From Bathymodiolus brooksi (taxonomy: Eukaryota > Mollusca > Bivalvia > Mytilida > Modiolidae), in assembly GCA_963680875.1 (NCBI GenBank), contig OY804579.1, positions 84,185,095 to 84,249,094 on the forward strand: 64,000 nucleotides of DNA. The letters run 5' to 3'. A model generated the notes under the pieces. That model was given only the letters and a program-made list of their open reading frames with translations. It did not search any database and was not told the origin of the DNA. Position 1 is the stretch's first letter. Each line of letters starts with the position of its first letter. Positions 34,313-44,900 of this stretch are shown piece by piece. The translations under genes and the position numbers were made by a program.

Positions 34313-35527
34313 AGTATATATAATTGTTTGTGGAAAATCCAATATACTCCCACTTGTGTCAAGTTTCTGTAAAATTCCACACTTCTAATTTTTATTTGCG
34401 TAGATATAAAATTAACTAACGAAATCCTATTTAGTTTACACAAATCAACCTCACCTGATCAGTTGGTTATACAATTCCGTAAAATAAAGAGAAAAAAGCG
34501 TCTTCACTCTTCAAAAGTCAGAGAAAGAATGGCTGATAGTGCGCGGTCACATGACTTCAACACCCAACCGGGAAGTTTAATTTGATTGGTCGAGATAATC
34601 ACATAATCGGGAAGTTTAATTTGATTGGTCGAGATAATCACATGATATAGATAAGAAAATACATTGACAGCAAAATGGTCTGCGCATGCTTAGATAAGAT
34701 TATGACGTCACTTTTTAATGTGGGAGTCATAAATATTTAGCAGGAAAATTTAAAATGAATATACACCATAGTAAATATATACTATATAGTTTTATTATAC
34801 ATCAAAGTAGAATAAATCTCCATCACGTTGCATCATTCCAAGTCGGGAACTTGAGATACCTCTAACCATTTCTGCCATGCACACAAACAGTCCCTAATCA
34901 ACACGGCACACAACGTAGAAAGTATATATAATTGTTTGTGGAAAATCCAATATACGCCCACTTGTGTCAAGTTTCTGTAAAATTCCACACTTCTAATTTT
35001 TTATTTGCGTAGATATAAAATTAATTAACGAAATCCTATTTAATTTACAAAAATCAACCTCACTTGGTCAGTTGGTTATAAAATTTCGTAAAATAAAGAG
35101 AAAAAAGCGCCTTCACTCTTAAAAAGTCAGAGGAAGAATGGCTGATAGTGCGCGGTCACATGACTTCAACACCCTACCGGGAAGTTTAATTTGATTGGTC
35201 GAGATAATCACATGATATAGATAAGAAAATTCACTGTCAGCAAAATGGTCTGCGCATGCTTAGATAAGATTATGACGTCACTTTTTAATGTGGGAGTCAT
35301 ACATTTTTAGCAGGAAAATTTAAAATGAATATACACCATAGTAAATATATACTATATAGTTTTATTATACATCAAAGTAGAATAAATCTCCATCACGTTG
35401 CATCATTCCAAGTCGGCAACTTGAGATACCTCTAACCATTTCTGCCATGCACACCAACAGTCCCTAATCAACATGGCACACAAGGTAGAAGGTCGACACT
35501 GTTCCATAATAAGCATAGTCCGTGTTA
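34313..35527. repeat. 608-bp tandem duplication in unit 8
   Basis: AGTATATATAATTGTTTGTG occurs at 34,313 and 34,921. The left copy runs into a Fic 3' fragment that is cut at about 34,920; the right copy continues into the Fic gene below. The right copy has only one of the two CCAAT-containing 39-bp repeats. Confidence 0.8.
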
Positions 35528-35800
35528 GGCGTCGTTTTTGTATTCGATGGTATCAGATGACAAGTCATCTATATTGTCTCTCGTTTTACAAATGACATTC
35601 ACGTAGTCTTCCCTCGAGGCCATGAGGGTAAAAGGGAACGGATTGATGACACTTAAGCAATAGTTCACCAACAGTCTTGTCATTCTACCGTTCCCATCGC
35701 CAAACGAATGAAGTGTTAAGGAAGTAGACATGAAAACGGCCGCACATTTAAAATATAGTTCCACTTTCTTAATCATTTGCTCCGTATCGTCGTTAGGCAT
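35349..35800 (-). pseudogene. Fic protein, 5'-truncated copy in unit 8
   Basis: Motif HSFGDGNGRMTR intact. A 1-nt loss at about 35,527 (GTTAGGCG) shifts the frame after KNDA. It is at the same place as the frameshift of the full copy but not the identical base change. Shared 5' deletion. Confidence 0.75.
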
Positions 35801-35886
35801 TTGATCAATGTCTATATATATAATAACACCACATCTTTCTTTCTCTTCATTAACAAATCGACTTTTGTCTTTTTAGAAAAACCACC

Positions 35887-36054
35887 ATGTACTTACACGG
35901 ATTTAAACGTTACATCGATTTCTTGCAACGAGGGTATCACAATAAGCGACGCATACACGGTAACATTACCATCAACGGATTAAAACGAGGAGGAAATAAT
36001 AAAATTATGAAAATTATTTGTGTTGTTTATAATATTCTTACCCATGATGTATAA
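35887..36054 (+). CDS. 55-codon basic protein ORF, copy 9
   Basis: Open copy; E16 is changed to G (CGAGGG) and the last residue is V. Confidence 0.55.
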   Translation: MYLHGFKRYIDFLQRGYHNKRRIHGNITINGLKRGGNNKIMKIICVVYNILTHDV

Positions 36055-36494
36055 CAATTGCATGTAATAAAAATGAATGGCATCATATAACGAAGATAAA
36101 GGAATGCAAAGCATTCGAGGCCCTTTTCAAAACATTGGTAAAATTACACATTAATCTAAACGTCTCTTGATGCCTTATACAAGAAACCTTCGGAAGATTT
36201 CACGCTAACTCCTAAAAAGGCGGAGTTTCTCCCTCGCTAGACGAGGCCGTGCATGCTTAGGATCGGATGAATAGTCAGACTCATAACAGTGGACAAATCA
36301 CGTCAAACACCAAACATCCGGTATTTGCTAAGTGATCTCAACTAGAGTCTCATTCACGTACATGCACGTGGAAATCAGCACTAGATCTATGTATAATGAC
36401 ACCAATTATAAAACGTAAAGTTTTGAAGTAAATTGTATGCTGCTTTAGTATTTATTGTAACATTAAAAATTTAATCATCTCCTTCGAAGCACCC

Positions 36495-36915
36495 TTATAT
36501 CAACAGAGGTGGTGTGTTGATATCTATTCCAAGACAATGGCGAGCATAAAAGACCACACTCTCTGTCATTGGAACGGGGTCACTCTTCGAGAATTTTAAC
36601 AAAACTTTTCGGGGTTTACAGTGATTGGCATCCATATCAGAATCTTTATACCTCCCATAATTCTGATATAGCCGGGTATCATACAGTTGATGTATGCATA
36701 ACTATTTTAGTGTAAGACACCATCTACTCATATAAACAAAAAATAGGGTTTTAATCAAATTTTAACGTATTCAAATACTTACAACTATTCAATTTGAAGT
36801 GACGTACTTTCTCGTTGACACTTTTACTCAACATATATGACTCGCCCATTTCCTTAATCAGTGTAAATTGTCCGCCATATTGTGCGGACGTGTTCCTAAA
36901 AGTCCTCCTTAAATC
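36495..36915 (-). CDS. Conserved open frames of unknown protein, unit 9
   Basis: Two minus-strand frames: 36,751-36,915 (55 codons, containing SAQYGGQFTLI and MLSKSVNEKV) and 36,495-36,701 (69 codons, containing LYQNYGRYKDSDMDANHC and MTESVVFYARHCLGID). Both have protein-like composition and stay open in the first frame in every unit checked; the second is broken in other units by TAA (GGTTAACAG), which is AAA only here (GGTTTACAG). They lie between RING and the 55-codon ORF. A GTAAGT donor (36,782) and a TAG (36,702) lie between them but do not join the frames correctly. Family not recognised. Confidence 0.4.
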
Positions 36916-36978
36916 TTATAATTAACATATTTTCAACTGATTGAAGTCTCAGAAATGAGAAACAATGTTAAATTATCA

Positions 36979-37156
36979 TTAATCTTTTTGTTTGTGTTGT
37001 TTATTATAATTCTCCCTATGTGTTCTGCACACGGGACAACTTTTACTCCAACCATTATCATGGCATGTTTGCAGCCATTCTAACATGCATGTCTTATGAA
37101 ACACATGCCAGCATTCCATATACTTTTCGTCGTTCATAAAAAGTTTGGTTTTTGAA
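36979..37156 (-). pseudogene. RING-H2 protein, unit 9, N-terminus replaced
   Basis: This copy has TGG at the tryptophan codon (ECWHVFHKTC) but the first 16-18 codons, including the first two zinc Cys, are replaced by inverted mosaic sequence at 37,157. So no complete RING can form. Confidence 0.75.
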
Positions 37157-37300
37157 TCAGATACACTATTTTGTAGTAGAGTAGTCATCCAGGCCTTTTT
37201 CTATGTTATATGTTGTCATTCATTTTTATTACATGCCACTGTTATACATCATGGGTAAGAATATTATAAACAACACAAATATTTTTCATAATTTTTTCTT
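37157..37300. repeat. Inverted mosaic piece at right end of array
   Basis: CAGATACACTATTTTGTAGT followed by the reverse complement of the 55-codon ORF 3' region; the same inverted junction occurs at 4178-4320. It closes the A array. Confidence 0.7.
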
Positions 37301-37474
37301 CTTCCTGCGGCCGTGGGTTTAAATCCCTGAGGTCAATATACACTCGGCGGTCACCCGAAAGATTCCATTGTTCTCCGTAGAGCCCGTCACCATCTCCTAC
37401 GCGCACTATTGAGTTCATTGATGTTTACCTGTAAAATATTTTACCTGTAAAAAATATAGCACTTCTATCCTTAA

Positions 37475-37560
37475 AGGGATATTGTCTACCACCTGCGTAA
37501 TTTTTTCATACCCAAAATTATTGTCGATTTCCGTACTGACCTTCATAAAATGAAGATTAA
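37475..37560. repeat. Left terminal inverted repeat
   Basis: 85 of 86 positions match the complement of 48,013-48,098. Contains an internal CTTCATAAAATGAAG palindrome. Confidence 0.85.
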
Positions 37561-37807
37561 CACCAAGTTATGTTGCAAAAAATACGAAAAAGACCCAAAA
37601 CTATCGTTATCAGAATTATTGTCCGGATGACAATATTCAAATCTGTTCATATGGCCTTCTATGCGAACACGTCTTGAGCATGCGCACTGTTTAGAAACAA
37701 TAAACAACATGTGGTTCTTGGGCAAAAGAGAAACTGTCAACGCGTGGAAGAAAGCGGACTTTGACGGATTCAGAGATAAAGAGGAATAGAAGTGAAGTAT
37801 CTTCCAA

Positions 37808-40800
37808 ATGGAACAAATGCAGGATATATGTAGGGGATCAGTTGGACCGTTGCCGTTGGATGGAGCGAACTCAAGGAAGTGCTTGATTATTGTTGATAGG
37901 TAAGCCGAGCATGTTGCCTTCTTTTCTCAATCGTTTTTCATATTTTATGAATTTACGATGATGCCTATGATCATTTTCGGTAGATATTAATCAATATATG
38001 TAATTTTGCACCTGGCAACAGCAAATTATTGTCAATGAGTAGCATAAAACGGCCGTATTTGCGAGGTAAACAAACACAAATTTTAAGAGGCCAGCAATGG
38101 GGAAATGGGAGTGCAAAAATGATATCAATGACAATGCAGTTTATTATTATCAATTTAAAAAAAAATATCGAATCAATTCATTTTTAATGCAAGAATTAAA
38201 ACTGTACATGGCTTAATGAAAACCCTATAAAGTTCTTTTTATTCAAGCAAATTCATTTCTTTGATATAATTAGGCTTTTAATTTTATCAAATTTCAACAA
38301 CTTGGACATGAAACTTAGCTTTGGGAACCAAAAGTATATACCTTACTTTCTGCGAATTATCACTATAATGGAAAATCAGTATGTATTTTTCAAATAAAAG
38401 CTTTCTATTTAAAGAAGCTTCATTTCAATTGCACCTTTAGTTTGGATCCTGTAAGTATAATATATAATTATAAACAAGGTTTTGAAGAAATGATATGAAT
38501 ATCCATTGAAATTTTTAAGTTTCAGAACTTTTTTTATATATGACTACAAAATTTTACTGAAAATTTCAGAAATGTCCTAAAATGCATATTTTAGACCATG
38601 GCTAAATGAAAATCATTTTCAATTCCTTTATGCAAACAAGTTTATATCTTGGGTACTGGAAATACATTACATAAATAAGGTTAAAAATACTTTTCAATAA
38701 GTTTGAACATAACACTTTGTTATGGGAGCCAAAATTATATCTTCCTGTCTGTAAATTATCACCATAGTGGAAAATCAGTATGTATCTTTTATATAAAAAG
38801 CTTTCCATTTAAATAAGTGTCATTTCAGTAGCATTTTTAGTTTGGATCCTGTAAGTATGATACATAAACAAGGTTTTTAAAAAATAATATGAAGATCCAT
38901 AGAAATTTGCAAGTTTCAGAAACTTTTCTATATATGTGACTATAAAATTTTACTGAAATGTCCTGAACTGCATATTTTAGACTATGACTAAATGAAAATC
39001 GTTTTCAATTTCCTTATGCAAACCAAGTTTATTTCTTGACTATTCTAAAAACATTACATTAACTAGTTTTTTACTACATTTCAACAATTTTGGACATAAT
39101 TTTTAGTTCAGGGAGCCAAAATTATACTTTACTATCTTAGAATTATCAACATAGACATGATAGAGGGAAATCAATATGTATTTTTCATATAAAGGCTTTC
39201 TATTTAAAGAATTGTCATTTGAACTGCTTTTTATCCTCTCGCCAACGAAGTTGCCAAGGGATATAGTAACGCTACCGTCTGTCCGTCACATCCTTGTGAA
39301 CACTCTAGAATCAACATCCTTCAATGGATTTTGACCAAACTTGGTACATACTTAGTCCTTAAGAGAATCTGGAACCCTATTGATTGTCAAAGGTCAAGGT
39401 CACCGGGTAAAATTTTTAGGCAAGGGGATACGCCACACTTTGCCCTTGTTTAGTTTGGATCTTGTAAGTATGATTTATAAACAAGATTTTTAAGAAATAA
39501 TATGAAGATCCATAGCAATTTGCATGTTTCACAGTGTGTGAATTTAACAGTAGACCGATGGCCCATGTCTGTGTTAAAATCATGCAGGTTTTTGTAAAAT
39601 TATCTAAATTTTTTAGGCAAATTACTACAAAAACTGGTAATTTCAGAGAAATGTGATTTTGTAGTGATTGATATTTGTACTTTTGATTTAGATATTCTGA
39701 CCAAGGTAATTCTAGAGTAGAAGAAATGAGCAGCCATCACATTTCAACGAAACGGGTGAAACTGGAGAAATCGAGTTCATTTGTGAACCCATTTGAGTAT
39801 GTTCATTTTGTTAAAGATTAGACATATTCTACATTATGTTTATAGGTAATATTGTCAATATTGTTCAACACAGTCACTCGTATAACAGTTTCCTATTAAT
39901 TATTGTGGCTTGCATAGTGATACTACTAGTAGCTATATTATATAGGGATCATGTTGGCTTCTGCGTCATCGTTACATTTTCATCAATCCACAAGCTGAAA
40001 TGGCCAGTCCTCTTTAGCTACTTACGGGAATGAAACCAAACTGGGACAGAATTGACGCACGTCTGGCGCACAAAATTTTTTCCTGGAACTTTGATGTAAT
40101 TTTGTCTCTTTATATTGGGTTGTGTAGATGTGTGCTGGATACATGTATATAGATTTAATATTATTTTGAAAAGCTTTTTCGTTATACAGCTGCACATCAG
40201 AACCATATAGCAAAATTTGTTTCGATATTATACACATACACTGTAATAAACAATTATTTTTTATTCTTACAGTCTCTCAATAGATATTACTGAAGAGGGC
40301 AGTGATGATTCTGACGATGGAGATTTTGAACCTAGCCTCAACTTCACTCTAAGGTTTGTCATGTTAATTTCATATGTTTCAGTTGTAACTTACATACTTG
40401 AAATTTTGTCCTAATAACAGAACCATGCATGATCATATGTCATAGGAGCTTTATTATACCCCCGCTCCACTGGAAGGGGGAGGGGGTATACTGTTTTACT
40501 TCTGTCCATCCGTTCGTCCCAAGATGTTCATAACATTTTTCTCAGTAATTATTTATGGCAGCAATCTGATATTTGATCAAAAGCTTCAGAAGGGTCAATC
40601 GAAAGTCGCAAACCCGCTGTGTTGTCCATGGTCAAGTCCGGTAGAAGTCCCATCCGATGAAGGGAAAGACATCAACAACAAATGAAGATCAGGTCTGATT
40701 TGGGTAACAGACACCCTGTAACCATTGACCAGCTCGTGATGCCTGCCGTAGAACTTCTTGAGGGATGACCACAACCTAAAATCTGTCTACAAATCACTCA

Positions 40801-41078
40801 AATCCTTCATAAAGTGGACTTGTAATGATATGTTTAGTTTGTCATTCACTATACATTCGAGATATTCATCTTGAATTGAAAGTTAGGGCTCCATAGATCA
40901 TAATCTCAATTCTATTGTTTTATTCTTGTGAATTACATTGTATGTATTTTTCTACTTCAGGTGGCAGAGAAGTTACAACAATAAGACAGCTAGATGGTCT
41001 GTGCAGCCTGTTACAGCTGACAAGTCATATTCCTATGTTCCAAGACTATTAAGGGTCATCATTTGTATGAGACTGTAA
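37808..41078 (+). CDS. Four-exon gene for 123-residue acidic protein
   Basis: Exons 37,808-37,899, 39,716-39,796, 40,273-40,353 and 40,961-41,078 total 372 nt, 124 codons with stop. Every intron starts with GT (GTAAGC, GTATGT, GTTTGT) and ends with AG (TTCTAG, CTTACAG, CTTCAG), and all three are in phase 2. Exons 2 and 3 are both 81 nt. An in-frame TGA lies shortly before the first ATG. The protein has a Lys/Arg-containing segment (HHISTKRVKLEK), an acidic segment in exon 3 (ITEEGSDDSDDGDFEPSL) and a C-terminal part with RWQRSYNNKTARW. AATAAA follows at 41,247. I do not recognise the family; it resembles a small nuclear acidic protein or the start of a larger transposon protein. It opens just inside the left inverted repeat. 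Confidence 0.6.
38190..39228. repeat. ~0.4-kb intronic tandem repeat
   Basis: Three diverged copies, marked by TCAGTATGTAT at 38,376 and 38,775 and TCAATATGTAT at 39,171 (399 and 396 bp apart), each with TTTAGTTTGGATC(C/T)TGTAAGTAT. The third is split by the insertion below and resumes at 39,447. Confidence 0.75.
39229..39446. repeat. Dispersed repeat in intron 1
   Basis: A ~218-bp piece starting TATCCTCTCGCCAACGAAGT interrupts the 0.4-kb repeat. Text such as TTGACCAAACTTGGTACATA is of a kind I recall from molluscan dispersed repeats; that is memory, not a search. Confidence 0.5.
40445..40800. repeat. Dispersed repeat with TATACCCCC hairpin, intron 3
   Basis: Begins with a GC hairpin (TATACCCCC ... 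GGGGGTATA, 40,453-40,489) and continues with text shared with 46,873-47,060 (ATTTTTCTCAG, GCAGAAATCTGATATTTG-like, AAGCTTCA). A third hairpin copy lies at 42,710-42,745. Confidence 0.6.
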
Positions 41079-41950
41079 GATAATGAAGGAATGAATTAAC
41101 ATGTGCAGTTGGAAGTAGATGATCCCAGAAGAATCTCGGTCCATCTTGCACCAATTCCACAACCTCCAACTCGGGATGATATTGTAGCATCTCAGAAATC
41201 CAGATTTGAAGACCAAGACAAAACAATTGACTATATTGTCGCATAAAATAAATTTAGATTGTCACTCTTTGTTTTTCCTGGTCTAACAGAAGTTCTGCAC
41301 ATTTAGAGCAGAAAAGTACCCAAGTCAGGATAATGGCCATTACAAATTGTCCAATGCACAATAATGATAGCTGGTGGCCATTTTGAATTTTCAAATGGTG
41401 CAAACAGTAACAACACATGTTAAAGACATTCATAGGAACATATATACCAGATTTCAATTCAATCCCTTCAGCGGTTCTTGAGAAGAAGTTTCTTGAAAAT
41501 CATCGACCAATCAGAATTTTCAAAGTCACATGGTGGCTATGTTTTTTGACGAATCTGCACAAAAGTAACAACTCCTTGTGTAGGACCTCATAGAAAACAT
41601 CTCTGCCAAGTTTGGTTTTGAATTATATAAAAGACTGTCAGTCCAATTTAGAAGAAATTGTCAGTGCTGATAGAACAAAAAATAATAATAAGATGGCAAA
41701 ACTTTCAAATTAAATTTACAATTCCAACTGACCAACTTGTGAAATTAACAACTCATTAGGGTTGATTTATTTTTTATTTTTGGTGTTTTAACGCCACTTT
41801 CAGCAATATTTCAGCTATATCATGGCGACCAGTTTTAGTGGTGGAGGAAGCCAGAGTACCCGGACAACCACCGACCATAGGGAAGCAAGTGGTAAACTTT
41901 ATCATTATAGGGTATATGGGATAAAATACAAAATATTTCATGAACAAGTT
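41079..41950. other. Intergenic stretch between convergent genes
   Basis: No gene seen. Contains the AATAAA of the plus gene (41,247) and a dispersed repeat at 41,763-41,890 (AACGCCACTTTCAGCAATAT, then TCATGGCGACCAG) of a type I recall from molluscs. Confidence 0.5.
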
Positions 41951-44900
41951 TTAATTAAATCGTCTAGGAATGAAACCCTTGTATTGTCCATATAGATCAG
42001 GATACTTGTCCCTAATTTTCCAAGTACAACAGCTTGGGATCACACGTCTGACCCCAGCTCCAAGTCGGCCATGTGCCCAAATGGTATACTGGCGGTAGGC
42101 TGCATACCTATTGGATCTGTTGTAATCCTCATCATGGGGCATTACTACAAGTTCCTCTCGAAACATTCTAGCAACCCCCAACACTGCCTCATCAAGGACA
42201 ATCCGATCAAAGTCCTGTAATAAAGACAAGAGATTTAATAACAACAGAGTAAAGACAGATGGTTATACATTCATCTAGAAAAATGAGCTCTATTTAAAAA
42301 AGAAATATAATTCATTATAAGTGAAATAGTTTGCACAAATTCAGTTTAGAGAAATGAAAAAAAGTCTTATTTTGGAAGGAAAGATTTTCTCGTGGGACAT
42401 TCTTATGACCACAGTTTTATTTCGTTTTTTGTTGATATATGGGAGAACGATTTTGGTCTTGCAATTTTTTTTTTATCAATTTACCCCTCAAGCTATTCAA
42501 TTTTAATTTTATGGTTTTTTTTCCTAAAAATTATTTTGATTCTGAATCTTGAAGAAAAAAATTTGGCTGGACAGGAGAAAAAAATATATTCTGACTTGAC
42601 ATTTTCACAGTATAATCATATACAAAATTTTGAAGAAAAAAAATTATTCCAGCACTTCGCCAATCTAATTAAAATTAGATCTACGCGCTTGCTCCCTATT
42701 TTAGATCTAATTATACCCCCGGTCCCCGAAGGGGGAGGGGGGTTTCTGTTTCTGTTTCTGCCATGTAATTGCCTCCTTCATCATGTTGAAGATTATGCAA
42801 TGAATTTTTGGACTGCGCATTTTAGTTGAACTAATCAAGTGTGTGGGATAATGATGTAATGGGGCTTATTTACAATTAAAACTACAAATGTATATACATG
42901 TACATGTTGGGACTGCCTGGCGGCTAAAGAGACACAATCCTGGCCTTAAAGGCTTCAGGTGTGTCCAGCTCCACAATGTCTGGTGGCAACAGATTCCAAT
43001 CCCTCACTGTTCTTGGGAAAAATGACATCTTTCTGGTGTCAATACGACAGGATTCTATTTGAAATGCCCTGTTGTGTGTATTTCTAGAGCGTCGACAAGG
43101 TGGTATTAGTCTGTTTTCTTTGGTGATGGATACTAGCTCTCTATCAATTTTGTACATCATCATCAGTCTTGCATCTTTCCTCCTGTTTGCCAAAGGTCTC
43201 CATTTGAGTCTCTGGAGCATGTTGCTGACACTAGATCGGTTTCTCTGGTTGCTGACGACATATCTAGCTGCTCTTCTTTGTACGGCTTCAATTTTGTTTA
43301 TTTCTGTTTTCGTATAAGGATTCCAAACAGTACTGGCATATTCAACCAACGGGCGAACAAGCGTTTGGTAGGCTTGTTCTTTAATCCTGATTGATGGAAT
43401 TTTCAGGTTCTCATGAGGAATCCTAGAGTTTTATTTGCTTTGGCAGTTATATTGTTTATGTGCTGATCCCACTGCAACTTATTGGTGATTGTTAATCCAA
43501 GATATTTAGCTGATGTTACTAGCTCTAGAGTGTGACCATGCAGATGGTAGTTTGCCTCAGTCTTCTTTGTTTTATTTGTTACTCTTAGGACATTGCATTT
43601 ATCTGGATGGAACTTCATACACCATTCATTTTCCCATTGGCCGAGCTTATTGAGGTCTTCTTGAAGTGTTGATGCGTCATCTTCATTTGCGATAGTGAGG
43701 TATATGATGGTATCATCAGCAAAGAGTCTGACTTTGGAGGTTAGTCTTGACTGGAGGTCGTTGATGTAGAAAAGGAAGAGTCCTGGTCCTAGTACTGAGC
43801 CCTGGGGAACACCAGAGTCAACACTTACTGCTTCCGACGAAACTCCATCTAGCACTACTGTTTGTTGGCTATCTTCTAACCAGTTTTGGATCCATCTTGT
43901 TGTTTTCCCATCAATTCCATAGTATCTCAGTTTATGTATTAGTAGACTGTGGTTTACTTTGTCAAAGGCCTTGGCAAAATCCATTATAAGTATGTCGGTT
44001 TGACGGCCTTCTTGAAGATTTTTTGAAATATCGTCTACAAATTCAATGAGATGTGTCTCACAGGAACGGCCTTTTCGAAATCCATGTTGTAGTGGATATA
44101 AAATGTTGTTTTTTTTCTGCATGTTGCATGATGTTTCTTGCAATGATATGCTCCAGGATCTTACAGCAAACAGATGTTAGTGAAATTGGTCGATAGTTTT
44201 CAGCTGCAGATTTTAGTCCTTTTTTGTATACCGGGGAGACATTAGCTGTACGCCAATCTGCTGGTACTTCTCCTGTATCTAAGGATTTTGTGTAGATAAG
44301 TTGGAGGAGAGGCGAGATCTCATCAGCTAGTTCTTTGAGTATTCTTGGTGAGAGGTTGTCTGGTCCCTGTGCTTTGTATGGATTAAGGTTCTTTAGTAGT
44401 TTTGTTATTCCATTTGTTGTGATATTAAATGGTTTCATTGTTTGATGTTTAATGCTAGGGTCCATTCTTTTAGATTTTATAAACTCTTTTTTCGTGAATT
44501 TAGAATTTGCTGAGAATGCAGATTTGAATTGTCGGTTAAGTATGTTAGATTTTGAAGCTGGATCACAAAACAGTTTGCCATCCATCATCAGAGAGGAAAT
44601 TCCTATGTTGTCCTTACGTTTGTGTTTTATGTATGTCCAGAATTTTTTCATTCTCGAGTGTGGTTCTTCCTCCTTTGGTGTTACGATATTTTCAATATAT
44701 TTCCAGAATGATTGTCGTGTGATCTTTTGAGTATGATGTTTAAGTTGGTTGTACTTTTCTTTTGTATTTTGGTCACCTGTCTTCTTTTTCTGCTTGTAGA
44801 GTCTTTGTAGCTTTCTCAGATTTTTTCGAATTTCTGTATTTATCCATGGTCTGCTGTCTTTGACCTTAGTTCTTTTTTGTGGAATGTGTTTTACTGCAGA

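Larger units (their letters stand above)
1..37156. repeat. Tandem array of ~2.9-kb A units
   Basis: Nine copies of one unit in the same orientation, most easily marked by the start of a conserved 55-codon ORF: base 1 (cut), 2926, 12974, 15900, 18811, 21722, 24638, 28297 and 35887. Distances between neighbours are 2926, 2911, 2911, 2916 and 3659 bp for the uninterrupted ones; the 3659-bp unit keeps the complete Fic gene, the others share one deletion of its 5' half. Unit 2 is cut at about 4000 by the protease module, unit 8 carries an LTR retrotransposon, unit 9 ends at about 37,156. Units 4-6 are almost identical, so amplification or gene conversion is recent. The array runs off the left edge. 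Confidence 0.93.

Noticed and set aside
37300..37340. GGGTTTAAATCCC as a second SINE B box
   Set aside because: Only one box-like match, no A box at a suitable distance.
42392..42829. 145-codon plus-strand frame
   Set aside because: Low-complexity Phe/Leu/Lys frame across a T-rich tract and a GC hairpin; no start context or homology seen.
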